Below, in pieces: positions 27,101-34,449 of a stretch of 64,000 bases of DNA. Position numbers and translations under genes: made by a program. The stretch's first letter is position 1. Each line of letters starts with the position of its first letter. Below the pieces are notes generated by a model. It was not told the DNA's origin, searched no databases, and saw nothing but the letters and a program-made list of their open reading frames with translations. Origin of the DNA: Centipeda infelix ATCC 43532 (GTDB lineage Bacteria > Bacillota > Negativicutes > Selenomonadales > Selenomonadaceae); the NCBI RefSeq assembly GCF_000234095.1, contig NZ_JH376800.1, forward strand, positions 363,274-427,273, written 5' to 3'.

Positions 27101-29404
27101 ATGACCGGACATCGCCTCGACATTCAGGCGGGTCCTGGTGGTCACGGCCTCCTGCCGGGACAGGGACCGAACGCCGGTTGGGAGCGCACGCCGAATGCCA
27201 TCACCGTCTACAGCGGAACGCTGCGCATCAAGAATGTCAAGGGTATGACCATCGAGTCCGACCCCAAGGGCAGCCTGTACGGGCGTGGAATCTTCGTCAT
27301 GGGCTATCCGGGGAACCCCTCTCATCCGAGCGGGCACGGCAAGGCAAAACTCGTTATCGAGAATGACGATGATCCGGCGAATGCCGTCAAAATCCGTGTG
27401 AAGAATACGGGGGAGGACTTTGGCGCGATCGAGGCACGCAGGAATGCGGGAAGTGCAGAGGTTGACATCAAGGGTCTGGTTGACATTGACTCGCGGATGT
27501 GGCGTGCGATCGAATCGCATGGTGCACGGATCTCCATTGGTGGTGGTATCATCAAGGGGAAGGATGTCGCATCCATTGCTGCCTACTCACGTGGCACGGT
27601 CTCGGTCAACGCCAAGCTCGAAAACGGCAAGGTCGTTGCGACCTCGAACACGCGTCCTGTGCAGATCACAGGCGACATCAGCGCAGAGGGCGGCGGTCAC
27701 GTTGTCCTGGGGTTGAACAATAAGAACTCCTTCTTCAAGGGACTGGTATCGACCGACATCAACGGCATTATCGACGGTGTACTGGGCAAATGGGGCTACA
27801 ACCCCGGCGATGTGTCCATGCTGCTCGCCAATGGCGCTGAATGGGAGCATAAGCAGGTCGGCAGGGGTTACCATCATAAGAGAGAGTCCAACAGTGCCAA
27901 GGGTATCTCCATCGACAGCCGCGTCACGCGTCTGCAGGCGGACAAGGGCATCCTCAGGCAGAACGATCCGCACAAGCTGACGATCGACACCTACACCGGT
28001 AATATGAAGCTCATCTATCAGCATGTTGGTGACGGTACGAAAGCTGAGGATTACACAGCAGGTGATGTGCACATCAAGAAGGCCGAAGCAAACTCCTATG
28101 TTACAATGGTGACGGACAGCAACGGACTCAACCTGACGAATGAAACACAGGTATATAAGGCGCTCAATGCACTTGCTGGAAAGCTCTACTATGACGGTTA
28201 TAAAAACGGTGAACGGAACCTGAAGGGAGAGGCGACGATCTCCGAGGGGCTGACCGCATCCTCCAAGACGCTCAAAAGGGCTGATATGGACTGGAAGGAA
28301 TCGAACGGGCAGGGCTCTGTAAAGATGCCGAAGCCGCCGGCACCGGGCACTGATCCGAAGCCGCCGGCACCGGGCACTGATCCGAAGCCGCCGGCACCGG
28401 GCACTGATCCGAAGCCGCCGACGCCGGGACCCAACCCAAAACCGCCGACGCCGAATCCCAAGCCGCAGCCGAAGATTGAGTATGGCGATTACGAGACGAA
28501 GCTGATGAGCGGTGTCAAGTCCGCCATGACGGCATCGTCGATGGCATGGCGTGCAGAGGCGAACGATCTCATGAAGCGCATGGGCGATCTGCGTCTCTCG
28601 CCTGAGGACGCAGGTATCTGGGCGCGCGTCTACCGCGGCAAGTCGACCAGCAACAAGGATAATGCGAACTTCCATATGAACTATTCGACCATCCAGGTCG
28701 GCTACGATAAGAAGGTCAGTGACTCTTGGCGGGTCGGCGTTGCGGGCAGCTATATGAGCGGCAGCTCGAGCTATGCCAGCGGCAGCGGGAAGAACAAGGA
28801 GGGAAATCTCGGTATCTACGGCACGTGGACGGGTAAGTCTGGTCAATATGTCGATGTCATTGCCAAGGTGGGCAGGCTTCAGAATGAGTACACGGTCTAC
28901 AACGAGTACAGTCACTATGTCAAGGGCGACTTCCATACATGGGGTAGTTCGGTCTCGGCAGAATACGGCAGGCGGATTGCTCAGAAGGGCGGTAGTTTCT
29001 TTGAGCCGCAGATCGAGGTGATCTACAGTCATCTGCAGGGTGTCAACTACGTCGGTTTGACGGACTATGTGGGGCAGAGTATGCATGTGCGGCAGGGCGC
29101 AATGAACAGTCTGATCGGACGGATCGGCCTCGGATTTGGTCAGGAGACGGCGCGCAGCACATACTTTGCAAAGGTATCGCTCTATCATGAATTTGCGGGT
29201 GATCTGTCGACGGACTACTCAGACGGAACGAATTCGTGGAAGACCACACATCAGGAGGGCAAGGATACCTGGATCGGTGTGCAGCTTGGCGGTACGCTGA
29301 AACTCAGCGACCGGACGAATGTCTATGGCAACTTCGAGAAGACGTTTGCCGGCGATATCAAGACAGCTTGGCGCATGGATGCCGGTATCCGCTGGAACTT
29401 CTGA
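21194..29404 (+). CDS. Giant modular autotransporter (type V secretion)
   Basis: A 2736-residue protein: signal peptide (to about residue 30, AWAAD), a passenger of five related modules, a proline-rich tandem repeat (about 2379-2423) and a C-terminal autotransporter beta-barrel (about 2473-2736, ending in ...GIRWNF). Each module ends with a marker block of the form LNALAGKLYYD...EGLTASS; these fall near residues 467, 936, 1399, 1860 and 2349, a period of about 460-490. The modules hold IDMKGHKL- and VDIKGLVDIE-type strands, suggesting a beta-helix. I saw no cysteine. It would be displayed on the cell surface. RBS AAAGGAG precedes the ATG. The gene lies behind a cobalamin riboswitch, so expression likely rises when B12 is scarce. 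Ligand and role are unknown. Confidence 0.9.
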   Translation: MKNTARTRRLALGIAAALLAGAWQVPAWAADRGPIKEDTTLTEDTQVKANKSNLGLASGAVQADGTRTIDMAGHNLGLDIRDLKKPDNRGSGIYIRSKASLTIDSDRNNPSAPNRLITIAAHGEWQGAGRKGGATSGIRFDEYARGPMRSTINADVEIKELWAGKEEVRGIWAPGQATLNLNGTFTIKPDANLYHYWTEFGLGPQSSPNIYGIHVLGKDNNINIRSVDIDHQKIQRGIQLGSEYEDAQNSIVRIGGGTFKVADNTARDQWLMWLRGAGKVYFGVNEDGTDAGTTKTVLAGSIHMEERSGRKGEVYLGLNGADSKWTGGTEATTKGSTTLYLKNGATWDTSNNGRGTRLAKLSSTNGNEGNIFQNDKGTLTIDEYEGRQKIYYQHTGDGTDASHYAAGDTHIKKAAAGSFVTMVTDRTGVTTTDPNAVHRTLNALAGKLYYDAAKNGENKLTGRVMLAEGLTASSASLSVEKMNFSQTDGKGSASGTAADPLPPVTPGGGTTPPAPPSTALDTEQQIAEVGAASAAQSAQWKSQNYSDGNGNYTFDRDVVLRAKAGSSPLNLKRYFGGNILLGDEAANGMNIDMKGHKLTLHTLADNGATRPFATGISVIGNTMEIKNAGGVDINISGTGRSMGGIYVSGKGDTAGKVIISNDNNPDHAVKIRNTTTGEKSSVIRAKDGLVDIKGLVDLEQEGDFLVDAGAGGEIRIGGGRIIAKGNTGGAVTVGTAGKAYINAAVDGDGIKAISTERDVHIEGNVTVYGENSVFGAALNTERSYLKGLIYTNQDTDRPERSANSRLLLANGARWENQAVGDPYDGSHDGSHVTHLTAQNGSIFQKDSRPLTIDHYAGTAKLFYAHTGDGTQALDYAAGDTHIKKAAVGSSITMVTDRQNVNTANEEQVYKTLNALAGKLYYDAAGSEKNLKGKAMIAEGLTASSASVNMRDITFKPNGQGSVKKPETPPTPPPATGGKQIAEGAWEGAATEQSHWDAKGVRTGSTYNFQSDLSLTPSLADNPVKAHNEYSRYDFAGILWGKGKNGNINMNGHTLSIDTGKGDARTQSGERRGNESTGILVNGGTLTMNSLGTTTIKAHDNGIHLVGDSTKGNANLHIKNAGDTAHTVKIESKDKGIYLESYNGAARLSIDGMVDITAPRGIVVDGGELSIGGGKIVSSGAAALYVNSPGKAYINAKLDSDGNVVPMHEGRDVQIYGDVQVKAGSAAAHIGIVTPNSIFKGLYTTDLYTWPQNNWEPAKGDGYLVLKNGGTWEHIKYGDVMQDKNGKAEVGDSRVKRLNADRGIIRQKDKRKIHIDEFRGNMKVIYEHENDGTKAADYKAGDVTIAAAKQDSFITMVTDNNRINMANETQVRSVLNALAGKLYYDGATSGLTNLKGKAMIAEGLTSSSAELKTSEIVFKKENGQGSVKTDTPTPPPVPQPVDTEDQIAELGAAGAAQAEKWKQQNLRDDAANYTFAKGAALHAKASTSPYAIDGTVGNILYKNKDGSIDMKGQKLTLTSTADSDTKRAGGIHLVGSSLTVKNAGAVDISISGSKNAASAIYAEGRDGKAANLVIKNGDAPEHIVKIRNTASGDKAAAIVAKKKGADARVTIEGLVDIEQEGADLLHADGGEIRIGGGSLIARGPNAKAVQISKGGKVYINAEDDGDSVKAVSDTRDVKVEGNIVVGNVFNGGTFGAALATKDSYIKGLIGTAGYNANTRLFLGNGARWINESVGSGSDRLDESHLTHLRANGGAIFQKSNKNITIDNFSGSVKLYYSHVNAGTETEDYGTDKGHLDSSKFFGETHIKHAAPNSEITMVTDSNGITMSDETQVRKTLNALASKLYYEGAKNGEKNLKGKASIAEGLTTSSRTLRTGDMDYWESNGRAYVKSTETNPLTEETVHKQIAESNFDANETKAYWKAKGVYDGKGNYTFRKNMKLITSAADNPVISAKDNKFGTIYWNGDVDGSIDMTGHRLDIQAGPGGHGLLPGQGPNAGWERTPNAITVYSGTLRIKNVKGMTIESDPKGSLYGRGIFVMGYPGNPSHPSGHGKAKLVIENDDDPANAVKIRVKNTGEDFGAIEARRNAGSAEVDIKGLVDIDSRMWRAIESHGARISIGGGIIKGKDVASIAAYSRGTVSVNAKLENGKVVATSNTRPVQITGDISAEGGGHVVLGLNNKNSFFKGLVSTDINGIIDGVLGKWGYNPGDVSMLLANGAEWEHKQVGRGYHHKRESNSAKGISIDSRVTRLQADKGILRQNDPHKLTIDTYTGNMKLIYQHVGDGTKAEDYTAGDVHIKKAEANSYVTMVTDSNGLNLTNETQVYKALNALAGKLYYDGYKNGERNLKGEATISEGLTASSKTLKRADMDWKESNGQGSVKMPKPPAPGTDPKPPAPGTDPKPPAPGTDPKPPTPGPNPKPPTPNPKPQPKIEYGDYETKLMSGVKSAMTASSMAWRAEANDLMKRMGDLRLSPEDAGIWARVYRGKSTSNKDNANFHMNYSTIQVGYDKKVSDSWRVGVAGSYMSGSSSYASGSGKNKEGNLGIYGTWTGKSGQYVDVIAKVGRLQNEYTVYNEYSHYVKGDFHTWGSSVSAEYGRRIAQKGGSFFEPQIEVIYSHLQGVNYVGLTDYVGQSMHVRQGAMNSLIGRIGLGFGQETARSTYFAKVSLYHEFAGDLSTDYSDGTNSWKTTHQEGKDTWIGVQLGGTLKLSDRTNVYGNFEKTFAGDIKTAWRMDAGIRWNF
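28328..28462 (+). repeat. 27-bp tandem repeat encoding the proline-rich linker
   Basis: Three identical 27-base units (CCGAAGCCGCCGGCACCGGG plus CACTGAT; from 28328, 28355 and 28382) and two degenerate ones encode PKPPAPGTD repeats. They join the passenger to the beta-barrel; unit number could change by slippage without breaking the frame. Confidence 0.9.
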
Positions 29405-29424
29405 TTGGAGATGCAGGGCGCTGC

Positions 29425-29449
29425 GGCGGGCAGATGAATTTTGCCCGCC
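29425..29449 (+). other. Hairpin after the autotransporter gene
   Basis: GGCGGGCA (29425-29432) pairs with TGCCCGCC (29442-29449) just after the autotransporter stop. No T-run follows, so it is a weak or incomplete terminator, or an mRNA-end stabiliser. Confidence 0.4.
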
Positions 29450-29500
29450 TAGCTTCCTGTGTATGTACAAAGTGGTAGAAATAGGAGGAATACAGGTCGT

Positions 29501-30019
29501 ATGATCGAAAATAAAGTAGAGGCACCGGAAATGGTTGTCGAGAATGCAGAAGAGTCGGCAGTCGCAGCAACAAAGGCAGCGGCATTTCGCACGTATATCG
29601 AGAAAGAGAACATCGGCGGCGTGCAGGAGCACGAGGTCGGGGACGCTGTACATTCGCACGTCTTTCGCAGCAATCTCCCCGTACAGGGACAGAGTCTGCC
29701 ATTCATGATCCTGATCGATGACAGCGTCTACACGCTGATCCAGGTGGAGATTGCCGCGCAGCTTGTGACAGCGGAGAAGAAGCCCGGCGTTGCAGTGTAT
29801 TTGAATGACCTAAACGATCAGTATCGCATGCTGAAATATGGCAGTGATGAGATGGGCAATGTACTCCTGACCTGCAGCATTCCGTCCGGGATCGATCAAT
29901 TCGATCCCTCACTCATCGTGGCACTCTTGAACCAGATTCAAGGGCATTTGAACGCGTTGTATCCGGATGTTATGGCGAAGCTGTGGAGCAAAGAACGGGA
30001 CGAGAAGAGCGAGGCCTGA
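29501..30019 (+). CDS. YbjN-like small protein, function unknown
   Basis: A 172-residue soluble protein. The central and C-terminal part (LPFMILIDDSVYTLIQVEIA, GVAVYLNDLNDQYRMLKY, IPSGIDQFDPSLIVALLNQIQ) resembles the YbjN/type III chaperone-like fold, seen in regulators and chaperones without an agreed function. Start ATG 29501 fits AGGAGG at 29483-29488; an upstream in-frame ATG (29459) lies within the hairpin region and lacks an RBS. It follows the autotransporter by about 100 bases and ends at its own terminator, so a role in its biogenesis is possible but unproven. Confidence 0.6.
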   Translation: MIENKVEAPEMVVENAEESAVAATKAAAFRTYIEKENIGGVQEHEVGDAVHSHVFRSNLPVQGQSLPFMILIDDSVYTLIQVEIAAQLVTAEKKPGVAVYLNDLNDQYRMLKYGSDEMGNVLLTCSIPSGIDQFDPSLIVALLNQIQGHLNALYPDVMAKLWSKERDEKSEA

Positions 30020-30040
30020 GATCTTTCGAGATTCTTAAGG

Positions 30041-30080
30041 AAGCTGCCGGGAGAAAAATTTCCGGCAGCTTTTCTCTTCT
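30041..30080 (+). terminator. Intrinsic terminator after the YbjN-like gene
   Basis: AAGCTGCCGG (30041-30050) pairs perfectly with CCGGCAGCTT (30062-30071), followed by TTCTCTT. Confidence 0.85.
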
Positions 30081-30175
30081 GCAAAAAATATTTCGATAGA
30101 TATTTTCATTAGATGAACAGTGTGGTAGTATATTAATACGTCGATTATGTGTCACGAAACGATGGAGGGAATGTA

Positions 30176-31264
30176 ATGCTTGATAAGAATGCGGGACAGG
30201 ATTTTGCAGGGACGATTCAGGGGATTGTCGCGGAGCATAAGAAGAACGAGCTCTTCACGAAGCTACACGGTGGTGAGCCGTATGCCGCTGAGTTGAACGC
30301 GCTGATCGACTGTGTGAACGAGGAGCTGGAATACCAGAGGTTCCGTCTGCGCACGGTCAATGAGGCGGTCAAGTCTGGAATGTGGTATATGAAGATCAAT
30401 CCGGATTTCAGTATTGCCTACGCGATCTGGTCGGATGAGTTCCGCCGTATGATCGGTTTCCGTGGCGAGTCGGACTTCCCGAATACGATCGAGTCGTGGA
30501 GCTCGCGTCTGCATCCGGATGATGTAGAGGGGACGTTTTCTTCCTTTAATGCTTGCATCAAGGATCTCAGTGGACGTACCCCGTACGATGCGGACTACCG
30601 GCTGAAAATTCATGACGGCAGTTACCGCTGGTATCATGCATCCGGCAATGTCGTACGCGACAAGAGCGGGCATCCTGAGGAGATCATCGGCGTCTTTGTC
30701 GATATCGACGAGGAAAAGCGGAAATCGGAGGTGCTGGCTCAGACATCGCAGAAGAAGGAGAAGTTCTACGGCGAGCTTGAGACGATGCTCAGCAGCCTGT
30801 ATGCGTCGATTGATACGATCACGGAGAGTGTGAGCCAAACGATGGAGCGCACGATGGAGATCTCGAACGTACAGGAGGAGATCACGAAGGCTGCGGAGGA
30901 TACGCGCAGCCAGACAGAGAACACGCTCAAGATGTCCGAACTTGTTATGACGATCTCGAAGCAGACGAACCTTCTCTCACTGAATGCCTCCATCGAGGCT
31001 GCACGCGCGGGCGAGGCAGGACGCGGCTTCTCCGTTGTAGCGGAGGAGGTCAGAAAACTTGCCGACAGCAGCCGCGATGCCGCAAGTAAGATCTTCGAGG
31101 CACTCGAATCGATGGAGAAGGCGGCAAGTCATATCGCTGAGCGCGTTAAGTCTATTAACGGGATGATTGAGAATCAGGCGGCGAACATGAAGGAGATCAG
31201 TGCCTCTGTCGAGGAAGCGAAAGCGATGTCCGACAACATTGAGGAGCTGTCCAAGAAGCTGTGA
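30176..31264 (+). CDS. Soluble PAS-domain methyl-accepting chemotaxis protein
   Basis: A 362-residue chemoreceptor without any membrane segment. Residues about 60-190 form a PAS_3-type sensor domain with a PAC motif ([20 protein letters not shown]). After a linker comes the MCP signalling hairpin, whose tip is recognisable ([29 protein letters not shown]), which would dock CheA and CheW. It is shorter than typical MCPs: the C-terminal methylation helices appear reduced. The start ATG 30176 has GGAGGGA 5-6 bases upstream, better than ATG 30149. It likely senses a cytoplasmic ligand, redox state or energy level; the cofactor cannot be told from sequence. Confidence 0.85.
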   Translation: MLDKNAGQDFAGTIQGIVAEHKKNELFTKLHGGEPYAAELNALIDCVNEELEYQRFRLRTVNEAVKSGMWYMKINPDFSIAYAIWSDEFRRMIGFRGESDFPNTIESWSSRLHPDDVEGTFSSFNACIKDLSGRTPYDADYRLKIHDGSYRWYHASGNVVRDKSGHPEEIIGVFVDIDEEKRKSEVLAQTSQKKEKFYGELETMLSSLYASIDTITESVSQTMERTMEISNVQEEITKAAEDTRSQTENTLKMSELVMTISKQTNLLSLNASIEAARAGEAGRGFSVVAEEVRKLADSSRDAASKIFEALESMEKAASHIAERVKSINGMIENQAANMKEISASVEEAKAMSDNIEELSKKL

Positions 31265-31302
31265 TTTGCTGGCATTAGCATTGCCTTGAAAACAATAGCA
31301 GT

Positions 31303-31339
31303 CCCCCATAAGCAGCATCGTTCTGTGTGCTTATGGGGG
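31303..31339. terminator. Terminator-like hairpin after the chemoreceptor gene
   Basis: CCCCCATAAGCA (31303-31314) pairs perfectly with TGCTTATGGGGG (31328-31339). The 3' side is AAATTTCATT, so the U-run is short, but the 12-bp stem is strong. Confidence 0.7.
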
Positions 31340-31379
31340 AAATTTCATTCATTAATTGAAATAAGATGGGGATGAGAAG

Positions 31380-31868
31380 ATGGTAAGTGAGATTATACTT
31401 CGTACCTATCAGCCGGGAGATCCAAGCAAGGTTTGTTATTTTCAATACGAACTCTACAGGCGTCAGTATGGCTTCAACGGATTTTATGAGCAGGAGATGC
31501 TGCGGGGGATGGCGGAGCTCTACGATGATTTGGCGGGCAGTCAGATGTGGATTGCCGAGCTTGATGGAAAGATGGTCGGCGATATCGCAGTCATCAAAAA
31601 AGACACGGACAGGGCACAGCTGCGTTGGCTCGGCGTAGATATGGATGTGCAGGGACATGGGCTTGGAAATCGTCTGCTGGCCGAGGCGATTTCTTTTTGC
31701 CGCAAGAAAGGTTATCGTCATCTTTTTTTGGGGACGCTTGATCTATTGAAACCTGCACGCCATCTTTACGCTAAGTTTGGATTTCATCGGACGAAGAACG
31801 AAGCCTACAATAAGTGGGACAAAAACAGAGAGATGTGCCGTGAGATTTGGGAATGTGAATTAACATAA
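31380..31868 (+). CDS. GNAT-family N-acetyltransferase
   Basis: A 162-residue GNAT fold. Motif A, which binds acetyl-CoA, is seen as LGVDMDVQGHGLGNRLLAEA (Q/R-x-x-G-x-G/A type), followed by LYAKFGFHRT near the C-terminus. It transfers an acetyl group from acetyl-CoA to an unknown amine; the N-terminal FQYELYRRQYGF part resembles MarR-associated acetyltransferases, but no MarR domain is present. It stands alone between two transcription signals. The start ATG 31380 has only a weak RBS. Confidence 0.8.
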   Translation: MVSEIILRTYQPGDPSKVCYFQYELYRRQYGFNGFYEQEMLRGMAELYDDLAGSQMWIAELDGKMVGDIAVIKKDTDRAQLRWLGVDMDVQGHGLGNRLLAEAISFCRKKGYRHLFLGTLDLLKPARHLYAKFGFHRTKNEAYNKWDKNREMCREIWECELT

Positions 31869-31896
31869 TATAGCAGTCGCAAAGAGCCTGAATTTA

Positions 31897-31925
31897 TTGA
31901 CAGCACTCTGCGATTGAAATATAAT
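31897..31925 (+). promoter_or_regulatory. Consensus promoter upstream of the amino-acid ABC operon
   Basis: TTGACA (31897-31902) and TATAAT (31920-31925) with exactly 17 bases between: a perfect sigma-70-type promoter. It is followed by a MITE-like copy and then the permease gene at 32148, giving a leader of about 215 bases. Confidence 0.85.
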
Positions 31926-31967
31926 ATGGAGAACGGCTATTTATGCAAGATTGTCATTGGAATTATA

Positions 31968-32129
31968 AGGAATCGCTGATAAAATGAAGTCCGTCAGATT
32001 GGCGTAGATTTTTCGTCCGAACAAGGAGGCAAACCGGACGCATAGCCAAAGCTATGTGGAGGCTTTGCCGACACAGTGCGGGCAAAAAAGATGCGTCAAG
32101 ATGGCGCGGCTGAATTTATCAGTGCTTCC
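31968..32129 (+). mobile_element. MITE-like element, copy 1
   Basis: A 162-base element with imperfect terminal inverted repeats (AGGAATCGCTGATAAA and, inverted, GGAAGCACTGATAAA) and TA on both sides (31966-31967, 32130-32131). A central hairpin CATAGC-CAAA-GCTATG is present. No coding capacity. It lies in the leader of the amino-acid ABC operon, between promoter and first gene. Confidence 0.85.
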
Positions 32130-32147
32130 TAAATCTATACGGGGAGA

Positions 32148-32819
32148 ATGGATGGGCTTATGACTTTTGATATGAATCTCGTCATCAACTCATTCCCGTT
32201 GCTGCTCATCGGCGCGGGGGTTACGATACAGATCACGGTGCTGTCGACGGCGATCGGCTTTGTGATCGGTCTGATCGTGGGTGTGGCGCGCATCTCGAAT
32301 CTGCGCCTCCTGCGTATGCTTGCAGAGGTCTATGTGGAGTTCTTCCGCGGAACACCACTGCTCGTGCAGATCTTCCTTTTTTACTTTGCCCTGCCCGTCA
32401 TCACGGGGCAGCGCATCGACCCATTCATCGCGGCAATCTCAGCGTGTGGCATCAACTCGGGAGCGTATGTGGCGGAGATCTTCCGTGCGGGTATCCAGTC
32501 CATCGACGATGGACAGATGGAGGCGGGACGCTCGCTCGGCATGACGTGGCTGCAGACGATGCGCTACATCATCGTGCCACAGGCGTTCAAACGCGTTATC
32601 CCGCCGCTTGGCAATGAGTTCATTGCCATGCTCAAAGATTCGTCTCTGGTCTCGGTCATTGGCTTTGAGGAGTTGACGCGCCGCGGGCAGCTCATCATCG
32701 CAAAGACCTATGGATCGTTTGAAATCTGGATGAGTGTCGCCGTCATCTACCTTGTGATGACGCTGACGATCTCGCGCTTTGTCGCATATCTGGAACGGAG
32801 GTGTCGCGTCCATGATTGA
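32148..32819 (+). CDS. Polar amino-acid ABC transporter permease, HisM/GlnP type
   Basis: A 223-residue inner-membrane permease of the His/Glu/Gln/Arg class. Three to five membrane segments are visible, with the [13 protein letters not shown] signature near residue 65 and the cytoplasmic EAA loop ([25 protein letters not shown]). It pairs with the ATPase, whose start lies 8 bases inside this gene. No binding protein is encoded here; the closest candidate is the lipoprotein at 41421. The ATG at 32148 is close to its GGGGAG, so ATG 32160 is an alternative start. Confidence 0.87.
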   Translation: MDGLMTFDMNLVINSFPLLLIGAGVTIQITVLSTAIGFVIGLIVGVARISNLRLLRMLAEVYVEFFRGTPLLVQIFLFYFALPVITGQRIDPFIAAISACGINSGAYVAEIFRAGIQSIDDGQMEAGRSLGMTWLQTMRYIIVPQAFKRVIPPLGNEFIAMLKDSSLVSVIGFEELTRRGQLIIAKTYGSFEIWMSVAVIYLVMTLTISRFVAYLERRCRVHD

Positions 32820-33531
32820 GATTAAGGGGCTGCGTAAGGCCTTCGGCGCAGACGAAGTGCTGAAGGGGATTGATCTCTCCATTGATGAGAAAGAGGTCGT
32901 CGTTATCATCGGTCCTTCGGGCTCGGGCAAGAGCACACTGCTGCGCTGCATGAACCATCTCGAGGAGCCGACGGGGGGCGAGGTCATCGTTGACGGGATC
33001 ACGCTCTCAAGCGAGGCGAATATCAACAAGGTGCGTGAAGAGGTTGGCATGGTGTTCCAACGGTTCAACCTCTTTCCGCATATGACGGTGCTTGAGAATA
33101 TCATGCTCGCACCGATGAAGGTGAAGCACGTCGCACGCGATGCAGCGGAGAAGACAGCGCGTGAACTGCTCGGACGTGTAGGGCTTGCGGAAAAGGCGGA
33201 TGCCTATCCCGACAACCTCTCGGGCGGTCAGCAGCAGCGCGTCGCGATTGCGCGTGCGCTTGCCATGCATCCGAAGGTTATGCTCTTCGACGAGCCAACC
33301 TCGGCACTCGATCCGGAGATGGTCGGTGAGGTGCTCGATGTCATGCGTGCGCTTGCGAACGAGGGTATGACGATGGTCGTTGTCACGCACGAGATGGGCT
33401 TTGCCCGTGAGGTGGGCGACCGCCTGCTCTTCGTGGATGAGGGACGCATTATTGAGTCTGGTGCGCCGCGTGAGGTGTTCGAACATCCAAAGGAGGAACG
33501 CACACGCAGCTTCCTGTCGAAGGTGCTTTGA
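32812..33531 (+). CDS. Polar amino-acid ABC transporter ATP-binding protein, GlnQ type
   Basis: A 239-residue ABC ATPase of the GlnQ/HisP class: Walker [11 protein letters not shown]-loop [17 protein letters not shown], signature LSGGQQQR, Walker [17 protein letters not shown] and H-loop [12 protein letters not shown]. It energises the overlapping upstream permease. The ATG at 32812 is taken because the conserved MIEIKGLRK begins there; GGAGG sits about 10 bases upstream. Confidence 0.9.
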   Translation: MIEIKGLRKAFGADEVLKGIDLSIDEKEVVVIIGPSGSGKSTLLRCMNHLEEPTGGEVIVDGITLSSEANINKVREEVGMVFQRFNLFPHMTVLENIMLAPMKVKHVARDAAEKTARELLGRVGLAEKADAYPDNLSGGQQQRVAIARALAMHPKVMLFDEPTSALDPEMVGEVLDVMRALANEGMTMVVVTHEMGFAREVGDRLLFVDEGRIIESGAPREVFEHPKEERTRSFLSKVL

Positions 33532-33534
33532 TTG

Positions 33535-34419
33535 ATGCGCCTGCGTGGGACGTTGATGCTGCTGGCGGCATCGTTTTTTTGGGGCACAACCTTTGTCGCC
33601 CAGATCCTCGGGATGGAGGGGCTCGGTCCATATACCTACGCAGCCTCCCGTTTCGCACTCGGCACACTCCTGATTGGGACTCTTTGGTATGCCTATCGTG
33701 GTAAGCGTGCCGCAGAGCGCCGTGCGGGAACATTCCACTCAGGATTTCGCGCGGGGATTCCCGTGGGGCTTGCGATGTTTGTTGGCGTGACGCTCCAACA
33801 GGTCGCGCTTCTCTATACGACGGCAGGAAAGACGGCGTTCATCACGACGCTCTACATCGTCCTTGTTCCGCTCGCCGCTGTCCTGCTTGGACAGCGCGTA
33901 CGCGCAGCACAGTGGGGCGGCGCTCTGCTCGCCTTTGCAGGGGTCTACTTTCTCTCTGTACATGGGGCGCTCACACTCAACACGGGGGACGTCCTCGTCT
34001 TTCTCTGTTCCTTTTTCTGGATGGGGCAGATTCTCCTCATTGATCGCTTTGCGCGTGCGGTAGATCCCATCGAACTATGCTTGATGCAGATGATTGTCTG
34101 CACCATTGGGAGTACGGCACTCGCTGTCGTCTACGAGACATTCGTCTGGATGGATCTTTGGTATGCAGCGGTTCCCATTCTCTATGCGGGGATTTTTTCC
34201 TGCGGTGTCGCCTACACCTGTCAGATTCTCGGACAGGCATATGTAGAGCCGACACAGGCGGCGATCCTCATGTCGACGGAGGCGATCTTCGCCGCCGTGG
34301 CGGGGTGGATCATCCTCGGGGAGACGATGAGCGGCATTCAGATGTTGGGCTGTGCGCTTCTCCTCGGTGGTGCGCTTATGGCGCAGGTGCGCGGGACAGG
34401 GAAATTGCAAAGAAACTGA
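33535..34419 (+). CDS. EamA/DMT-family transporter
   Basis: A 294-residue drug/metabolite transporter with two EamA repeats and about ten membrane segments. The first repeat has FFWGTTFVAQ and ALLYTTAGKTAFITTLYIVLVPL; the second has SCGVAYTCQILGQAYVEPTQAAILMSTEAIFAAVAGWIILGE. Members export amino acids, drugs or metabolites; the substrate cannot be predicted. It starts three bases after the GlnQ-type stop (TTG ATG; ATG 33535 preferred), so it probably shares that operon. Confidence 0.85.
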   Translation: MRLRGTLMLLAASFFWGTTFVAQILGMEGLGPYTYAASRFALGTLLIGTLWYAYRGKRAAERRAGTFHSGFRAGIPVGLAMFVGVTLQQVALLYTTAGKTAFITTLYIVLVPLAAVLLGQRVRAAQWGGALLAFAGVYFLSVHGALTLNTGDVLVFLCSFFWMGQILLIDRFARAVDPIELCLMQMIVCTIGSTALAVVYETFVWMDLWYAAVPILYAGIFSCGVAYTCQILGQAYVEPTQAAILMSTEAIFAAVAGWIILGETMSGIQMLGCALLLGGALMAQVRGTGKLQRN

Positions 34420-34449
34420 TGGAATCGGTACTTCGATAGGAGTATGTAT

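Noticed and set aside
28328-28462. CRISPR-like repeat array
   Set aside because: Units are directly adjacent with no spacers and encode the PKPPAPGTD linker in frame.
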